This document shows positions 46,931-59,690 of a stretch of 64,000 nt of DNA, piece after piece. Source of the DNA: Sitta carolinensis (taxonomy: Eukaryota; Chordata; Aves; Passeriformes; Sittidae); the NCBI GenBank assembly GCA_032173965.1, contig CM063295.1, positions 620,001 through 684,000 of the forward strand, in the 5' to 3' direction. Position 1 is the stretch's first letter. The number at the start of each line of letters is the position of its first letter. The notes under the pieces were generated by a model. It searched no databases and was not told the origin of the DNA. It saw only the letters and a list, made by a program, of their open reading frames with translations. Position numbers and translations under genes: made by a program.

Positions 46931-48134
46931 TGTGTAAGCAAAGATCTTTTTCTGACTCCCAACCATGAACCAGATCGTTGACAAGGACCATTTAATTTCA
47001 TGTGCTTCACTCTCAAAATTAACAGTCTACTTTAAACCCAAAAATCCATCCCTATATGGACAACAAATAAATAAAACCTACAAAATAACATAGTCAAAAA
47101 TTCCTTTCCTTGGGCAAAATCCCCATCACTTTGCTTGTTTTTAACAGTTCTATCATTTCTCTCTGTGATTGCTTTTAATGAAGACATCTATCACTCCTTC
47201 CTGAGCAGCAGCACAGAGCACTTGGGCTCTTCCAAGTGGGCTGTGTGAGCATGATGGATTGTCCACGTGCCAAGTCAGAGGAACGTGCAGATTTGCTCCT
47301 GTATTGCCGGGAGCCAGGTTTTCAGAACTCCTCTACTACCTAATTAAAAAGATACCAGGGAAAATAAAGAAAAGGATGGTATCCAACCAGTCCCTTTGCT
47401 CATGTGCAATCAGCAGGGATGGGTGAGGAGGTTCCTGAGCAGTTCAGTCCTCCTGAGACCTTCAGCTCCCTCCACTCCTGCCAGCTGAGCCCACACGTGA
47501 TGAGGCAGCACCCTGCTGCACTGGCAGCCCCGCTGTGCTGTCCCCCGTCCCCAGCCACCCCGGGGTGTGCCTGCAGCCTGCTCTCCCGGGCCGGGCCGGC
47601 CGGGACAGACGCCCCGGGGACATGCCATTGTTTAGTCTGTGCGCAGCCCTGGCCCTGGAGCCGCCTCTTGTTTTCCATGGCCCCACGTCCCACGCTGCGC
47701 ACAGGAATGGAAAAGCTTGTTATTCTGGGCTGCTGGGCGGCCAGGCCTTTCCAAGAGCAGAGAGCAGTGATGTGGTAATGTGGTTTCAGCCACAGAGCCT
47801 CCATGGGTTCAGGTCCTGGCTGGCACCATCTCTTCCAGCAGACCACACCGCCTGCCACCAGTGCCTGCCATCAGGACAGGCAGGTGACAAAAGCTGGCTG
47901 TGCTGGGGCACAGCGACGCGCTCATGTGTCCAGGTGTGCTGCACAACCCCGGAGGGAGGTGAAGGATGCTAGAAGGGTGACAGAGAATGAGCCCAGACCC
48001 CAGAGGCACCAGGGCAGCAGCCCAGGAATGGAGCCCTCAGCATCCCACTGGCCTCAGTGCTGAGGAACGGCACAAAGCAGGGCCAGGACACATCTGTTTG
48101 TGTGATGAAGCACCAGAACCCAGAGGGGCTGGGC
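46931..48134. other. Non-coding segment with a CpG-rich patch
   Basis: AT-rich, repeat-free sequence at 46931-47400, then a CpG-rich patch at about 47520-47750 (CTCTCCCGGGCCGGGCCGGC, GGGACAGACGCCCCGGGGAC, TCCCACGCTGCGCACAGG). The patch could be a promoter or first exon of the long ANKFN1 form, being 11.3 kb upstream of the exon at 36 kb, but no exon with the needed phase-2 end was identified. Confidence 0.35.
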
Positions 48135-48273
48135 AGTCTCCATCCCCAGATATATTAAAATCACACCTGGGCATGATCCTGTGCAACCTGCTGTAGGTGA
48201 TGCTGCGCTCTAGCAGCAGTTGGACAAGGTGATCTCCAGAGGTGCCTTCCAACCCCAACCACTCCCTGATCCC
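48135..48273 (+). repeat. CR1 LINE 3' end, other subfamily
   Basis: GGCAGTCTCCATCCCCAGAT, ATCCTGTGCAACCTGCTGTA, TGGACAAGGTGATCTCCAGA, GGTGCCTTCCAACCCCAACC. This is the CR1 type in which a DNA run like TGCAACCTGCT precedes the tail. A possible decayed minus-strand CR1 end follows at about 48373-48440. Confidence 0.8.
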
Positions 48274-49368
48274 ATGGAACACACAGCCTGACCCAGGGCT
48301 CTGCTGCCTCTGCAAGATCTGGGTAGTTGGGGGTTCTGGTGACCCCCAAGGGCACCAGCACCTCTGTTTCACTCACAAAGTTTTTCAAATTGGAAAAGGC
48401 CTATCAAAGAAATTAAGACCTATTAAATCCCAACCCATGGAGGATCCTGGGCAACCAAAGGGAAAAAGGAGAAAGGCAAAATATCACAAGTCTGATTATG
48501 AGATATAACACTGGTATTCACCAGCACTAAACAGGAAAAACTCATTGAAGTATTTTAATGGCCAAAAGAACACGACCATAAAATGCCACTGTGTTACCAC
48601 AGCACTGCTCTGCCCTCTGCGGTTCATCTCCTACAGAGACTAAGTGATTATTAGGGACAGCTGGGCCCACACCACAGAGCCCACCCCGCTGCCAGCATCT
48701 CCTGGTCCCAGCAAGGCTGGAGGAAGACACAGAGCTGGGAGGGCACCTGTGGAACTTGTTCCCTGGCTCCCGGGTGGATCTGGCAGGGGCTGGGAGGTGA
48801 AGACCCTCCAGGCCACAGTTCCAACCACGTCTAAGCAAAAACGTCCCTCTCTGGTTTTCCTCAGGACTTGTGAGCATGACTGGAATTAAATCCTAGTCTC
48901 CTGGGCTCACTGTGCTGGTCCAGGAATCTGCATCTTTTTCTTTCCTGTTTCCCAGTTCTTCCCAGCTCAGTGAAAACCCCTGCCTATCTTCCCAAGGCAT
49001 TTCAATACTAATGGGAATGCAGGACACTGTGCAGCAGCCCTTGAAATAATGGGGACCAGGAGAGCAGGAAACACATCCCTACAGGCAAATCATAGCTTCT
49101 TCAAACTTCTTCCCAGTCCAAAATTTCTCTTGAAAAGACATGACAGGGAGTTACAAAGGTCCCTCTTGCAAGAAGGGGGAAAATGCAGGAGAAAAAAGCC
49201 CTTGGCATGCCTCCCCTGCAGCCGGCTCCAGCCTCCGTGGCTGCCATGGAGGTTTGAGGGACTTGAAGGGATTTGCAACGCAATAAAAACATTCCTGCTT
49301 GCAAAGCATGAAACCCCAAAAGTTTATGGGAAACCACTGTCTTCGGGATGTCTGCATATCTTCAGGCA

Positions 49369-49384
49369 TCCTGGGAGCTGTAGT
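49369..49384 (-). promoter_or_regulatory. ZNF143/THAP11-type motif
   Basis: On the minus strand ACTACAGCTCCCAGGA matches the ACTACAnnTCCCAGnA consensus bound by ZNF143, usually found in promoters. It is isolated; no CpG island is next to it. Similar motifs also spread by old transposons. Confidence 0.4.
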
Positions 49385-52300
49385 TCAAAGAAACCAAGAA
49401 AAAGCAAGCAGCCGATAATGATGGTTTCTGGATGGAGGTTGTGTGAATATTGGCTTCTGCACAAAAGCCTGAATTTCTGGGATGCTGAGCCCATTTCTGC
49501 AGCCAAGTGAGAGCAGAGCTCCGTGGCATCTGGGGCATGAGAGACTCAGCACCACAGTGAGGGAGAGTGAGAGGCACCCAGAGATGGGCAACCCAAAAAA
49601 CTGGCTTTAACTGGGAAGGGGGATGCACTGCAGGAGAGGTCAAGGGGGACAGGCCAAAGGCATTTCCAGAGCTGAGAACCCAACTGGAGCATTGGTGACT
49701 TAAAAAGCTCTGTGCCTCAGTTCCCCATAAACTCTTATTATCTCCCTATTCCCAAGGGCTGCAAGGATTTGCCTTTGCTGTTTGAACACCCATTTCCTCT
49801 GAGCCCATGAAGGACAGCTGTGCCAGCCAGGCTGCTGAAAGGCACTTTATTCCAACACAAGACACTCTTCATGCAAGAGTCACTTCCCAGCAGGAGAACC
49901 AGCAGCATGTGATCTCACACCCTCCAGATGAGGCACTGCCCATCAGAAGAACTGCCACACCTGAAATGCCCTGGGGTGCAGGGGCAATGATGGGGGCACA
50001 GAGATGTGAGAGGCTGTATATCATCCTGGACTGAGCACGGATGCAGGAGATACTTTCATTTCCAACCAAGGAATCCTGCAGCAGAGACCACAACCTGGGT
50101 AAACCTCCAGCACTGGAGATATGAGCCAGGCAGACCTGCTCACTGCCTGCTTTGTATCATGGGCTTGGGCTTCACAGGCCAGAGCACCAGAGTACCCCGT
50201 GGCTGTGTAAGGCCCTCTCTGACACGGGACAACATCTGCTCACTGACACAGCATGACACAGAACCACGGGGACAAACCCACAGCGTCAGACTTTGAACCA
50301 GATGACCCACCAACCCCAGCACGGTGTGCTCTGCTGGTTGCTGAAAGTCTGAAGGCCTCAAAAGTGGTTTCTGACACTTGGAAATCAAAGATCATCCACA
50401 GGAGAGTTTGACCTTGGGGAAAACCTGTAGCCCTGAAGAACAAAGAAGAGGTGGAGCATTCACACTGGCAATAGCAGCATGGATGGTCTCCAGCTGTGGC
50501 ATCGTCCTGCTCCAGAGAAGAACATGTTGCACGTTGTTGTAAAAACCACACCTTGGTGCTTGCCACTGCCCATGGAGTGGGAACACCCCAGGAGGCAGGT
50601 CCCCAGGACACAGCACTCTTCACACCTCACTGCCACTGTTAAACAGCAGGGGCTTTCAACTCCTCAGCACCACTCTGGTGTGACAAGCCAGCAGGTCCAC
50701 AAGCCACTGCAGCCCAGAGCTGAGTTTCTGGAGGTTCTGCAGACAGACACCTTGGTTTTGCAGAGCTGAGCCCTCTGCTCTGGAGAAGAGTGGCTGCAAT
50801 GTTTCTGGGCCAGCTGTGCCTTCACAGGCAGTGGAAAGGGCACCCTGAAATGGTCAAGGCCAGGGCACGTAAGCTGAAGACCTACCAAGATTTAAGACAT
50901 CATGCTGGTGCCTCTTGCTTCCTTTTCCTTGACTGCCAAACTCACCCAGCAATCCTGATCTCCTCTAGAGATCAATGTGAATGCAGATTGACTGAAACCA
51001 CCCAGTGAACACAGCCAGTTCCCTGTTCCAAGGCTCCCAAACTCCAGGAAATACCCCCAGGCCTTGGGCTGAGCATCTGGGGCACAGTGCCAGCACCTGC
51101 TCAACCTCTCCCAAAAGCAGGAGGTCTGCACTGTGGTCTGGCAATAGTTGTCCCTGCTCACTTCAAACCTCAGTTTGGAGTTCTTGTTCCATTCCTCAGA
51201 GCTGATAAAACCCAACTTATTAAGATGGTGGGGGCTTCAGGAGCAGAGCAGATGCTCAGAACCCAGGACTACCTGCCAGCCAAGCCCAGCCAAAGCACAG
51301 CATGTGCCTCCCACACCCGCCTGTTGCACTGCAGGTCTTCTCCTGCACTGCCCAGCCCTGACAGAGTCTTCTCATTGCACCACAAGCCTCAGGAACGGAC
51401 ATCTTCAAAGCAGAACCTCAGGGAGAGGAGGGAGGAGCAGGAAGCTGCTGTTACGGGCCATTCCTGAAAGGAAAAGCAACCACCTGGGTTCAGAGCACCT
51501 CTCAGCAGCTGGAGGAAAACAGGCACTGCCATGGTTTGACAGGCTGGCTCAATGCCCCCCAACATGTACCCTGGGCCTTCTGCAGTTGCTTCCCTTTGAA
51601 TTAATGCCGCTTTTCAGCTCTGACTGACAATGCTGGCATCTGTCTATTACATCAGGAGTCGTTCCCAAAGCTCCTGCATCTTTTTCCAAAAGACCTAAAG
51701 CAGCAAAGGGTTATTAACCAGGGAGACAGCGAGCACAGGGAGGGAACATGCTGTTCTTTGACAGGAACTGTGCTAATGAACATTATAAAATTAAAGATCA
51801 GGAAAACCTCAATGACAACTTCAACCCTAGAAAAGTTGCCATTTAACCCCAAGGAAAACAGACAAGAAAGAAGAAAGTTCACTGTGGATTCTGGGTCCAC
51901 ATGCCAGAACTTTCACCTCCAGCACCAGGTTGCTCCATTAAAGCAGAATCTGGTATTAGGCTCATCACAGAGGCATCCCAAGTCCCTCTGCTAATTCTGG
52001 GTATGATTTCAGCCAGCCACCACTCAATCCCAATGGAAAGCAGTTTGGTGATAGCTGAACCAGAGCATTGCAAGCCACTAAGAGGACCACACAGGCATAG
52101 ATCCCTGTCCTTTCTTCCAGCACATTCCTTGGGGTTGAGTGACCCTGGTGTCCTCTCTCCTCACACCTCCTTGGAGCTGGTTAATCCACAGAGAGGAAGA
52201 GGAGCTGCCACACCATGATATTTGTGGCCTAGCACGTGGCTTTCAGGTTTGCTTGAAAACTTGAGCGGTTTTCAGGCTTCATCTCATTGGCCACTGCAGG

Positions 52301-55294
52301 GACTGCTTTTACAGGAGCAAGTCCAACAAAACACTTCAGCACGTGCTCATCTCCCAGGTAAGAGCAGCCTGTGGAGATGAATGCTCCAGAAAAACACTTT
52401 CCTAGATGTGATGGAGATGCCACCACCAAAGCCCTACCTGAGTGAGACTTCTCAGGGCTGCCTCTCCCCAGGAAATCCAGCAAACCTGTATTGAGTATCA
52501 GCCTATACTTTAGGTGTTTAAAAACAGGCACAACTCACTCTGCTCTACAAAATAACAAAAATCCTGGAAAAAACAGAGCACAAACTGTACCTTCACACAT
52601 GCCCACCCAAGTGTCAACCCAGGGCGAGCAGAAGCAGTTGAGTCCAAAGAGAGTCACATTTTCTAGGGAACATTAATGCAGCCCTGGAGCTGGTGGTGAC
52701 AGGTGAGCCTCAGGCTCCTGGCTGTGCTGGGCTCAGTGGGAGATGGGGCAGGATCCCCGTGGGACGGATGGTCTAAATTAGGAATGAAAACATTGCCCCC
52801 CTGCTGAGTAGAAGGGTACACTCAAAGTGAGCCCTTGTCTGGGACAGCCAGCAGGCGAAGCGAGGCGATAACAACAGCTCTGCCAGAGTCCAAAATATAC
52901 CCACAACTTGTTTTGAATTACTTTGTGCTGGGCTTTAAAATATGCTGAAAAATTTCCATCCAGCCTGGCTGTGGAGCTGCAGGAGGAGCCTGGGGTTTGT
53001 TTCCATGTACAGTGATGCTGATCTGAATTTCTCCCCATGGGCAGTGGAAAGAGAGAACTCTCGGGGAGGGCAGTGCTGAGATGAGCAAGGGGACAAGAAG
53101 CCACCCAGGGTGCTCGGGCAGTGATTTTGGGTGGGGACTGCACAGTATCCACACCAGTGGCTGCAGGGGGGAGTGAGACTACTTCCCAGCACAGGGAAGC
53201 ACCCCATGGACACATCAAGCTGAGTTAAACCACAGAGGGAGATCTGCTCCCTGAGCATGGCAGCACAGCCCCTGCTGGTGCTGGAACCTCTTGCTTGTGG
53301 CTCAAATCAACACAGCTCCATTACAAACAAACCTGTGGGAGGGAGAGGCAAAGAAAGAATCCCTCGAGGAATCTTGCAAGGCACTGGAGGAGCTAAAAAT
53401 AACCACCACCAACAAATCAATCTAGAAACAGAAAGCTAAAATCCCTAATAATAGAGGGTTGCCAGGTGGAGGAGGGAGATGCCTGGCATCCTGTGCCCTG
53501 GCTCTTCCCACCAAGCACCCTGCAGAGAGTGGGGGCACAGGAATGTGGGACTGAGGGGTCATCGCTGCCTCTGCCTCCAACAGGCAGCAGCTCCCAAACA
53601 GGGAAGTGTGGCATTGTTTTCCAGTTGATTCTTACCTTTGTGTTTCCAGATTGTCTCTCGAGATGGGCCAGCTGACTCCAAGGACCCAAGGTGCTTCAGC
53701 CAAATTCCCCAATCCCTCCTCCACTCCATTCCAGAAATGCAGCCAAATCTCATGTCCTTTCCAGTTCTGGTCACCATCTTTCCCACATCCCTCTGGTAAG
53801 ATCAGTCTGATCTTAGGACTCATCTCTGCATCTCTCAGTGCTTGGCTCTGCTATTTCACCCCCCACCCAGACCCATCCAAGGATGCATATCCCAATTTAG
53901 GCCTTTCACTCCTCAACATGTGCCATCACAGACAGAAACCTCAAAGTCCAGGTCACGATCAGCTCATAACTGTAAAGTAACAGAAATCCTCTAGGAAAGT
54001 GGATAAAAGCCCCTGAATGGCAACTCAATTTCAAGGTGAAATTCAAATGTGAATTTTAGGACTTCACAGGACCAGAAGAATCTGGCCTAGATATGGTTAA
54101 GTCAGCAAGCTGGAAGAGTCCTGGGTTTGTTCACCAGGCACACAAAAGAATTCCCAGCCCGCTGGAAGGTCCCAACACATGGGCCAAGTGCTACTCCAGT
54201 CCTCCACATCCCCAAGGCCAGCAGGGAAGAATGCATCCCAAGGAGGACTGGGAGAGCCACCCATGCTTGTCCCATCCCCATCCCCCATGCTGCCATCTAC
54301 ACCAGGATGACGTGACCACAGCCAAGCAGAGCTGTGCCACGGGGGGCTGCACCCATCCATGGTCTGGACAACATCCTCAGGGCGTCCCCACCCCAGCCAT
54401 GGCATAGCCCCCGGATCCGAAGGGCAGAACATGGGGCAAGGACAGGCCACCCAGGAGCAGGGACAGGAGCCGTGGAGGAAGTCATTCAATGTCTTGCCCT
54501 TGCCTCCCCCAGCCTGGCTCAGCTCAGGTGACGGGTGCTGCAGGAAAGGGGATGCTGCTCTCCTGACATGGTACACTCTGCTAATCCCACAGCTTTATCT
54601 GTCACTTCCGCGCAGGCTGGGGAGCCAGCCCTGTCCTGCCTGGCTCCCAGGGCGCTGCACGGCTCCTGCTTGCCAAGCTCTGCTCCCTGCCTGCCTCAGG
54701 ATGCCTGCTTCCCTCATCCCAGCTCCTTGCTCCCTCCTGTACGACAAAAACTCCAGGATGGGAAAAAGGCTGTTGACAGGGTGTTACATCAAATGAGCTC
54801 GGAATGAGTGGGAGCCTCATCAGGCAGAGCTCCCAACTCTCCTGCCACAAAGCACTTTCCTGGGCTGGAGTGGGGCTGGGGCCTCGACAGTGGGATCTAT
54901 GCTGACACAGGGCACCCCTGCAAGGGTGAGGCAGGTTTAGCACCAGGCAAAGAACTATGGAAGCACAGGAGCAAAGTTCCCAGTGGCCACCAGCCCTTGC
55001 CCTCTTGGGTGCCTCCCTGCCCTGCTGCTCCCTGCAGGGACCCCCACATCCCTTACATTCCCAACCTCCAGGGACCAGCAGCTCACCCTGACATTCCCAT
55101 CCAGCACCTCCTCCCTGAGACCCCTGGACATGCCTGGAGGGATCTACCCAGGAACACAGCCCCCAGCCCGGGGGTCGGGTCCCCATGGCAGAGCCCACCC
55201 AGGCCAGTGCCAGCTCTCTGCCCAGGAGCCCCAAAGGCAGGTAACCTGCGCTGTGCAAGTGCTGGGGCATGCAGCTTGGCAATAGCCCAGCTCT

Positions 55295-55560
55295 CCAGCT
55301 CAGGAATGTCCAAATAAATACAGAAATACATAAAAAGGCCATAAATAAAGTTGCCTGAGATGGCTGTTTGTCTCCCGCCTGGCCAAGACCCCTGCTCCCC
55401 CGCTGCTGTTTGGCTTGGCAGATGACAGCTGGGTAATTTGTTTCCATTGCAATGAAGTCCCAATTAACTGGAATAAACTTTTTTACACTAAGTGTGTTTG
55501 TTTAACAAACTGGCTCTTTCAGAGCCTCACCGAGACCTGATTGATGCATTTGAGGGGAGT
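55295..55560. promoter_or_regulatory. Candidate conserved enhancer
   Basis: AT-rich block without CR1 similarity in a GC-rich setting: GTCCAAATAAATACAGAAAT, AAAAAGGCCATAAATAAAGT, GATGACAGCTGGGTAATTTG, TTCCATTGCAATGAAGTCCC, AATTAACTGGAATAAAC. It combines a MEIS-like TGACAG joined to an E-box CAGCTG, a C/EBP-like TTGCAAT and homeodomain AATTAA sites. Function is inferred from composition only. Confidence 0.4.
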
Positions 55561-57056
55561 GGAAACATGCTGGGTGCTTGGACATTAAAGCTGCAGTGTC
55601 TGAGCGGGCTGGGGCTGAAAGGGCTCTCTCTGTGTTTGGGAAATCAAAACTGACACCTCTGATGTCTGGACTGGGACAGGGATTTCAGCATGGCCTTTGT
55701 GTACAAATATTGACAGTTTCTCATTCGCTGTGGCTGACACCCCCTCTGGTGTCTCCATGGGGCAGGAGATCCCCCAGGGCCATGCTCCACTTGGCTGGGA
55801 GAAGGTGGGATCCATCATGCTGCTAGGATGCACTTGGACCCTCCTGAGGACAGCACAAGGGGCTCCAGCCAGCCACAAAATCCCAAAGAAAGGTGGGATT
55901 GACTCCACAGTGCACTCTCAGTGAAGCAGAGCCAATGTCTGCAGAAGCAGCCACGCTCCTCCTCCCAGCCTTCAGAGATCAGCTTCATGGCTCATGAAGC
56001 CATCGATTTACAGCAGCAAAGACAAGATGGTGAGAGACCAGTCTGAGATGGCTTGAAACTGGTTGGGAGTCTGAGTCTGATTTCTGGTTCACACCTCAGT
56101 TTTCAGCAACACACTCTGGCTGAGGGGAGGTGAGAGAACAGAGAAACCTGATAAAAGCCCACAAGCAGAGTCCTCCTCATCCTCAGAACCATTCAGTTTG
56201 CAAGGAAATGGCAAAGCCAAGTGGACAAATTGCACAATAGGGATCTAGCACAGCTGGGACCCAAGGCAGGCAGTGAAGACACTGTGCAGGCAGAGGGGCT
56301 GCCTGGACACAACTGGAGACAGCAGCTCTGTGCTGTGCCTCCTTTGGGAACATCACTGCTGGAAGCACCCTCAGGACAAGCAAAACTAAGCCCCCACATC
56401 TGCCTAGGATGCAGAAGGACAAAGGAAGAACACTCTGGGGAAAAGATGACCCAACCCCCCCAGCAATGGTGTCAAAGGCAGGCACCAAGCACCACTGCTG
56501 GCTCTTGTGGGATGTCCCATGAGGAGGGAAAAGCCACAGCACAGCTCTGTGGCAAAGCCCTGGCCAGGACCAGCCTCACGCTGGAGCTGTATTCCAGCTG
56601 CCTGGTGAAACACTGCGTGAATAATAAGCACTTCTGGAAAACAAAGCCCTTCTGACACCCGAGGGGACAATGAGTGCAGCTGAGCTTTCTCTCCCTGGGT
56701 GCTTTTTCCTTCCTACCTCAAACTGCAAAGGAAAACCTCCAACAGACCCTGCTTGAGAATTTTCAGCTCCAGAGGTGTTCTCAAAGCATTCACTGGGAAG
56801 GCATTTCTATTTCAAATCAAAAAATGGGAATTTGCAGGTCCTAGGGTTCCTTTCATCTGCTTCTCCAGTCTATTTCCTCAAGGCACCACACACATTTCTA
56901 TTTACTGTGGGACAAGGTGGTGTTTTCCTGTGGCTGAGGGTTGAGCCAGTAAAACCCTGAGTAAAATGCTCCAAAGTCTGCCTGAAGTCAGCATGCCCGG
57001 GCTGTCCATAGCTTGAGTCAGTCAAACCTTTAATTTAGGTGTAAATACCATTACTC

Positions 57057-57252
57057 ATTGTTCCAGACCCTGGCACAGGGTGCCCAGAGCAGCTGTGGCT
57101 GCCCCTGGATCCCTGGCAGTGCCCAAGGCCAGGTTGGATGGGGCCTGGAGCAGCCTGGGACAGTGGAAGGTGTCCCTGCCCATGGCAGGGGGTGCAAGGA
57201 GATGAGATTTAAGATCCCTTCCAACCCAAACCATTCTGGGATTCCATGATTC
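57057..57252 (+). repeat. CR1 LINE 3' end
   Basis: ATTGTTCC joins directly to AGACCCTGGCACAGGGTGCC (a short internal gap compared with other copies), then TGGATGGGGCCTGGAGCAGC, ending GGGATTCCATGATTC. Confidence 0.92.
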
Positions 57253-57750
57253 TTCAGTGACTATCATCAGCTCATCCTACATTCAGGATGTGTTGAAGCC
57301 ACCGGTGGCAGCACGGGTGGCAGAGCCCTGCTCAGGCTCATTGTGCAGTCCATGTGCGGATAAGAATTCATTTCCCCATAAATTAGATAGAATGCTGGTC
57401 GTGATGCCCTTTTACATGATGTCCTAAGCCTGAAGAGACGAATAAGCACCCTCACCCTCATCCCTTCCTGCTGCACAGCTACTGCGCTGCCCTAAATCTT
57501 GTGTCTGTCAATGCCAGGGACCTGTAGGAAAGCTGAAATCCTTGGATCACCCTCCATGCACACGGCTTTGTCAGGATGCAGGGAAGACAGCACATTTCCT
57601 CCTTTCACACCCTCAGTCACACTTTTCCCTGAGCAAATTAGCACTCTGTCCATGTCTGCTTGCAGTCTGTGGAGCACAGCCCAGCTCCAGCTGATCATCC
57701 CTCCCAGAGAAAGAGCCAAAGGATCTCCCAGAGAGCCTGCTGACTGCTCA
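57253..57750. other. Unique non-coding segment
   Basis: No gene or repeat recognised. Confidence 0.6.
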
Positions 57751-57899
57751 CAGAACCTGTGGCTGCCCCAGCCCTGCAAGTGTTTCAGGCATGGGGCTTG
57801 GAGATACCTGGGACAGCGGAAGGTGTCCCTTCCCACGGCAGAGGGGTAGAACTAGATGATCCTTAGGGTCCCTTCCAACCCAAACCCTTGTGTGATTCT
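57751..57899 (+). repeat. CR1 LINE 3' end, diverged
   Basis: ACCTGTGGCTGCCCCAGCCC, GGGACAGCGGAAGGTGTCCC, GATGATCCTTAGGGTCCCTT, tail TTGTGTGATTCT. More diverged than its neighbours. Confidence 0.85.
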
Positions 57900-59039
57900 C
57901 CAGTGCTGCAGCCCAGCTATCAGTCCAGCACTGCAAGTGGGAGTATGGAGAGGAAATATCACAATGGTATTTGAATAAAAACCCATATTAATCTGTGGCT
58001 GTTCCAAGAAACTCTATCAGAGCCCTGCTCGTGCTGTGCTGAATGACAGAGCTCTTGAGATGATGTGAGGCAGCAAGGTAGAGAACGAGGAATGGGAAAT
58101 TTTCCCTCATGAGCAGAAACTGAAGGCACTCCACGCTCCTGGAGCTGCTACGCTGCTGCACGTGATCGCCAGTGCCTGCGTGGGAGGGTGGCAGGGAGTG
58201 AAGAGGAGGGCACTGCACGTTTACAATACACACCATTATAGGTTTTTCTTTGGAATTACAGCTCTTTTAGCAGTCGGTGGTTGAATAAACACATATTTAC
58301 CTTCTCACTAAGGACTGGGACAAGGCACAGCACATCATACCTAAGCCAGCTGCAGGAGCTCAGCCTAAATACATGTTCCCAATGGATAAGAAATAATGTG
58401 TTAGCACACTGGGAGACTCACTGAGCCAGCAGTAAAGTTATGGAATCGTGGGAGGGTTTGGATTCCATCTAGGTCCAATCTCATGCCATGGAGTGCAGAA
58501 TAGAGTGGTCAGTACCAATGAAATATTACAATATACAGGAAAATTTTTAAGGAAACTAAAGAAGGGGAAAATGCATGGCTGGACATGGAAAATCTACTAT
58601 TGGGAATCAAACAAAGGCTAGCAGTAGGTCTGGTTTTTAGGAGCACTGGGGCAACTTTAAAGCAGAGTCTGTAGGACTGCTCAAATGATGCAGAAAAGAA
58701 AAACATTGTCCATATTTATTATGAGTTTGGGGAAAAATGGGAGTAAACTAATTCCTAGAAGAGATGAAGCTCTCCTAAATCATTAGCATCCATGTGTATC
58801 AAAGGTGGCCAAATAGCACTACGCAGCCAGCACAGCCAACACGTACCCAAAAGCTGGGGAGAGGTTTTTGGGCTCTGCTGGTTGTTTTGAGCAGAGTTCA
58901 GGCTGCCTCATCCTGATGGAAATGGCTCCTTCCCCCCAACATTCCCACCCGGCACTAAAGGTGACCTAGTTAACAACCAAATGGTCAGCCTGATATAGGA
59001 CCCAGAAGGCAGGGCTCATCTGGAATTAAATTAAGAAAT
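57900..59039. other. Non-coding segment
   Basis: No gene. A doubtful minus-strand CR1 remnant is at about 58438-58500 (TATGGAATCGTGGGAGGGTT). Confidence 0.5.
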
Positions 59040-59690
59040 AATTAAAGGATGTAAGTTCTAATTAAAGTCAGTCGGTGTGTCTTGGTGGAAGAGATCTTGT
59101 CAAATGAGCCTGATGTAACTCTGTAATGAACACTCGCTTGCAGGAAAAGGCCCTGTGCACATCCTGGCTGCGCAGGCAGAGCCCTCAGTGCTCCTTGACA
59201 TTCTGATTTCAGAAGATGGGGCTGTGCAACCCAAATCAAGCTCTTTAAATAGATTTAGAGACAGTTGACAGGTCTCACACAGGAGGTGTCAGTGGGGAAT
59301 CATCAGCGAGGCTCCATGGGGAACACACCAGTCAATATTTCCATCGATGATCTCAATGAAAATACAAAATCCTCACTCCAAAAATTAGCGGATGTCAGGA
59401 AGATTGATGTAATGGTAAATATTGATGAGGAGAGAGGGAAATGCGGGCTGCCTGGTAATGCTGAGCCCATTCAAACGCTGTACATGACAGTGTAGCCCAG
59501 CATGGGATAAGACAGCTCTGGAGAGGGATTTCAGGCTGTATTTTTGAATAGGGACTGGATCCCAGACAAGAGGGAGCCTCCAGAAAGGGGTCAGGGGTCA
59601 CCATGGATGAGCAGCCCAGCACAAGGCTCTAATGTGATGCTGTGATGAAAAAAGCTGATGCAGTTCTTGGGGGAGAGCAGGAGAGCTGCA
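59040..59690 (+). repeat. Ancient, decayed CR1/L3-like LINE reverse-transcriptase fragment
   Basis: Plus-strand fragment recognisable as ORF2 of a CR1/L3-type LINE by its order of blocks: GATCTTGTCAAATGAGCCTG (about 59092), CTTGACATTCTGATTTCAGA (59197, the DILI-type block), a GTGTCAGTGGGGAATCATCA stretch, then NISIDDLNENTKSSLQKLAD (59332-59391), which parallels the NIFINDLDxGxxCTLSKFADD core, with the catalytic FADD reduced to LADV, and finally GATGAAAAAAGCTGATGCAG (59642). Many stops and indels; no function. Much older than the avian CR1 copies here. Identification is by eye from family knowledge. Confidence 0.6.

Larger units (their letters stand above)
48274..57056. other. Long non-coding stretch
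   Basis: 8.8 kb with no recognised gene and almost no CR1. It includes a ZNF143-type motif (49369-49384) and a striking AT-rich, motif-dense block at 55295-55560. The longest open frame (minus, 54602-55447) crosses that block and shows no family, no codon-like pattern and no splice context, so it is not called. Confidence 0.5.

Noticed and set aside
54602..55447. 281-codon open frame on the minus strand
   Set aside because: GC-rich chance frame crossing the AT-rich candidate enhancer; no recognisable domain, no coding-like pattern, no splice context.
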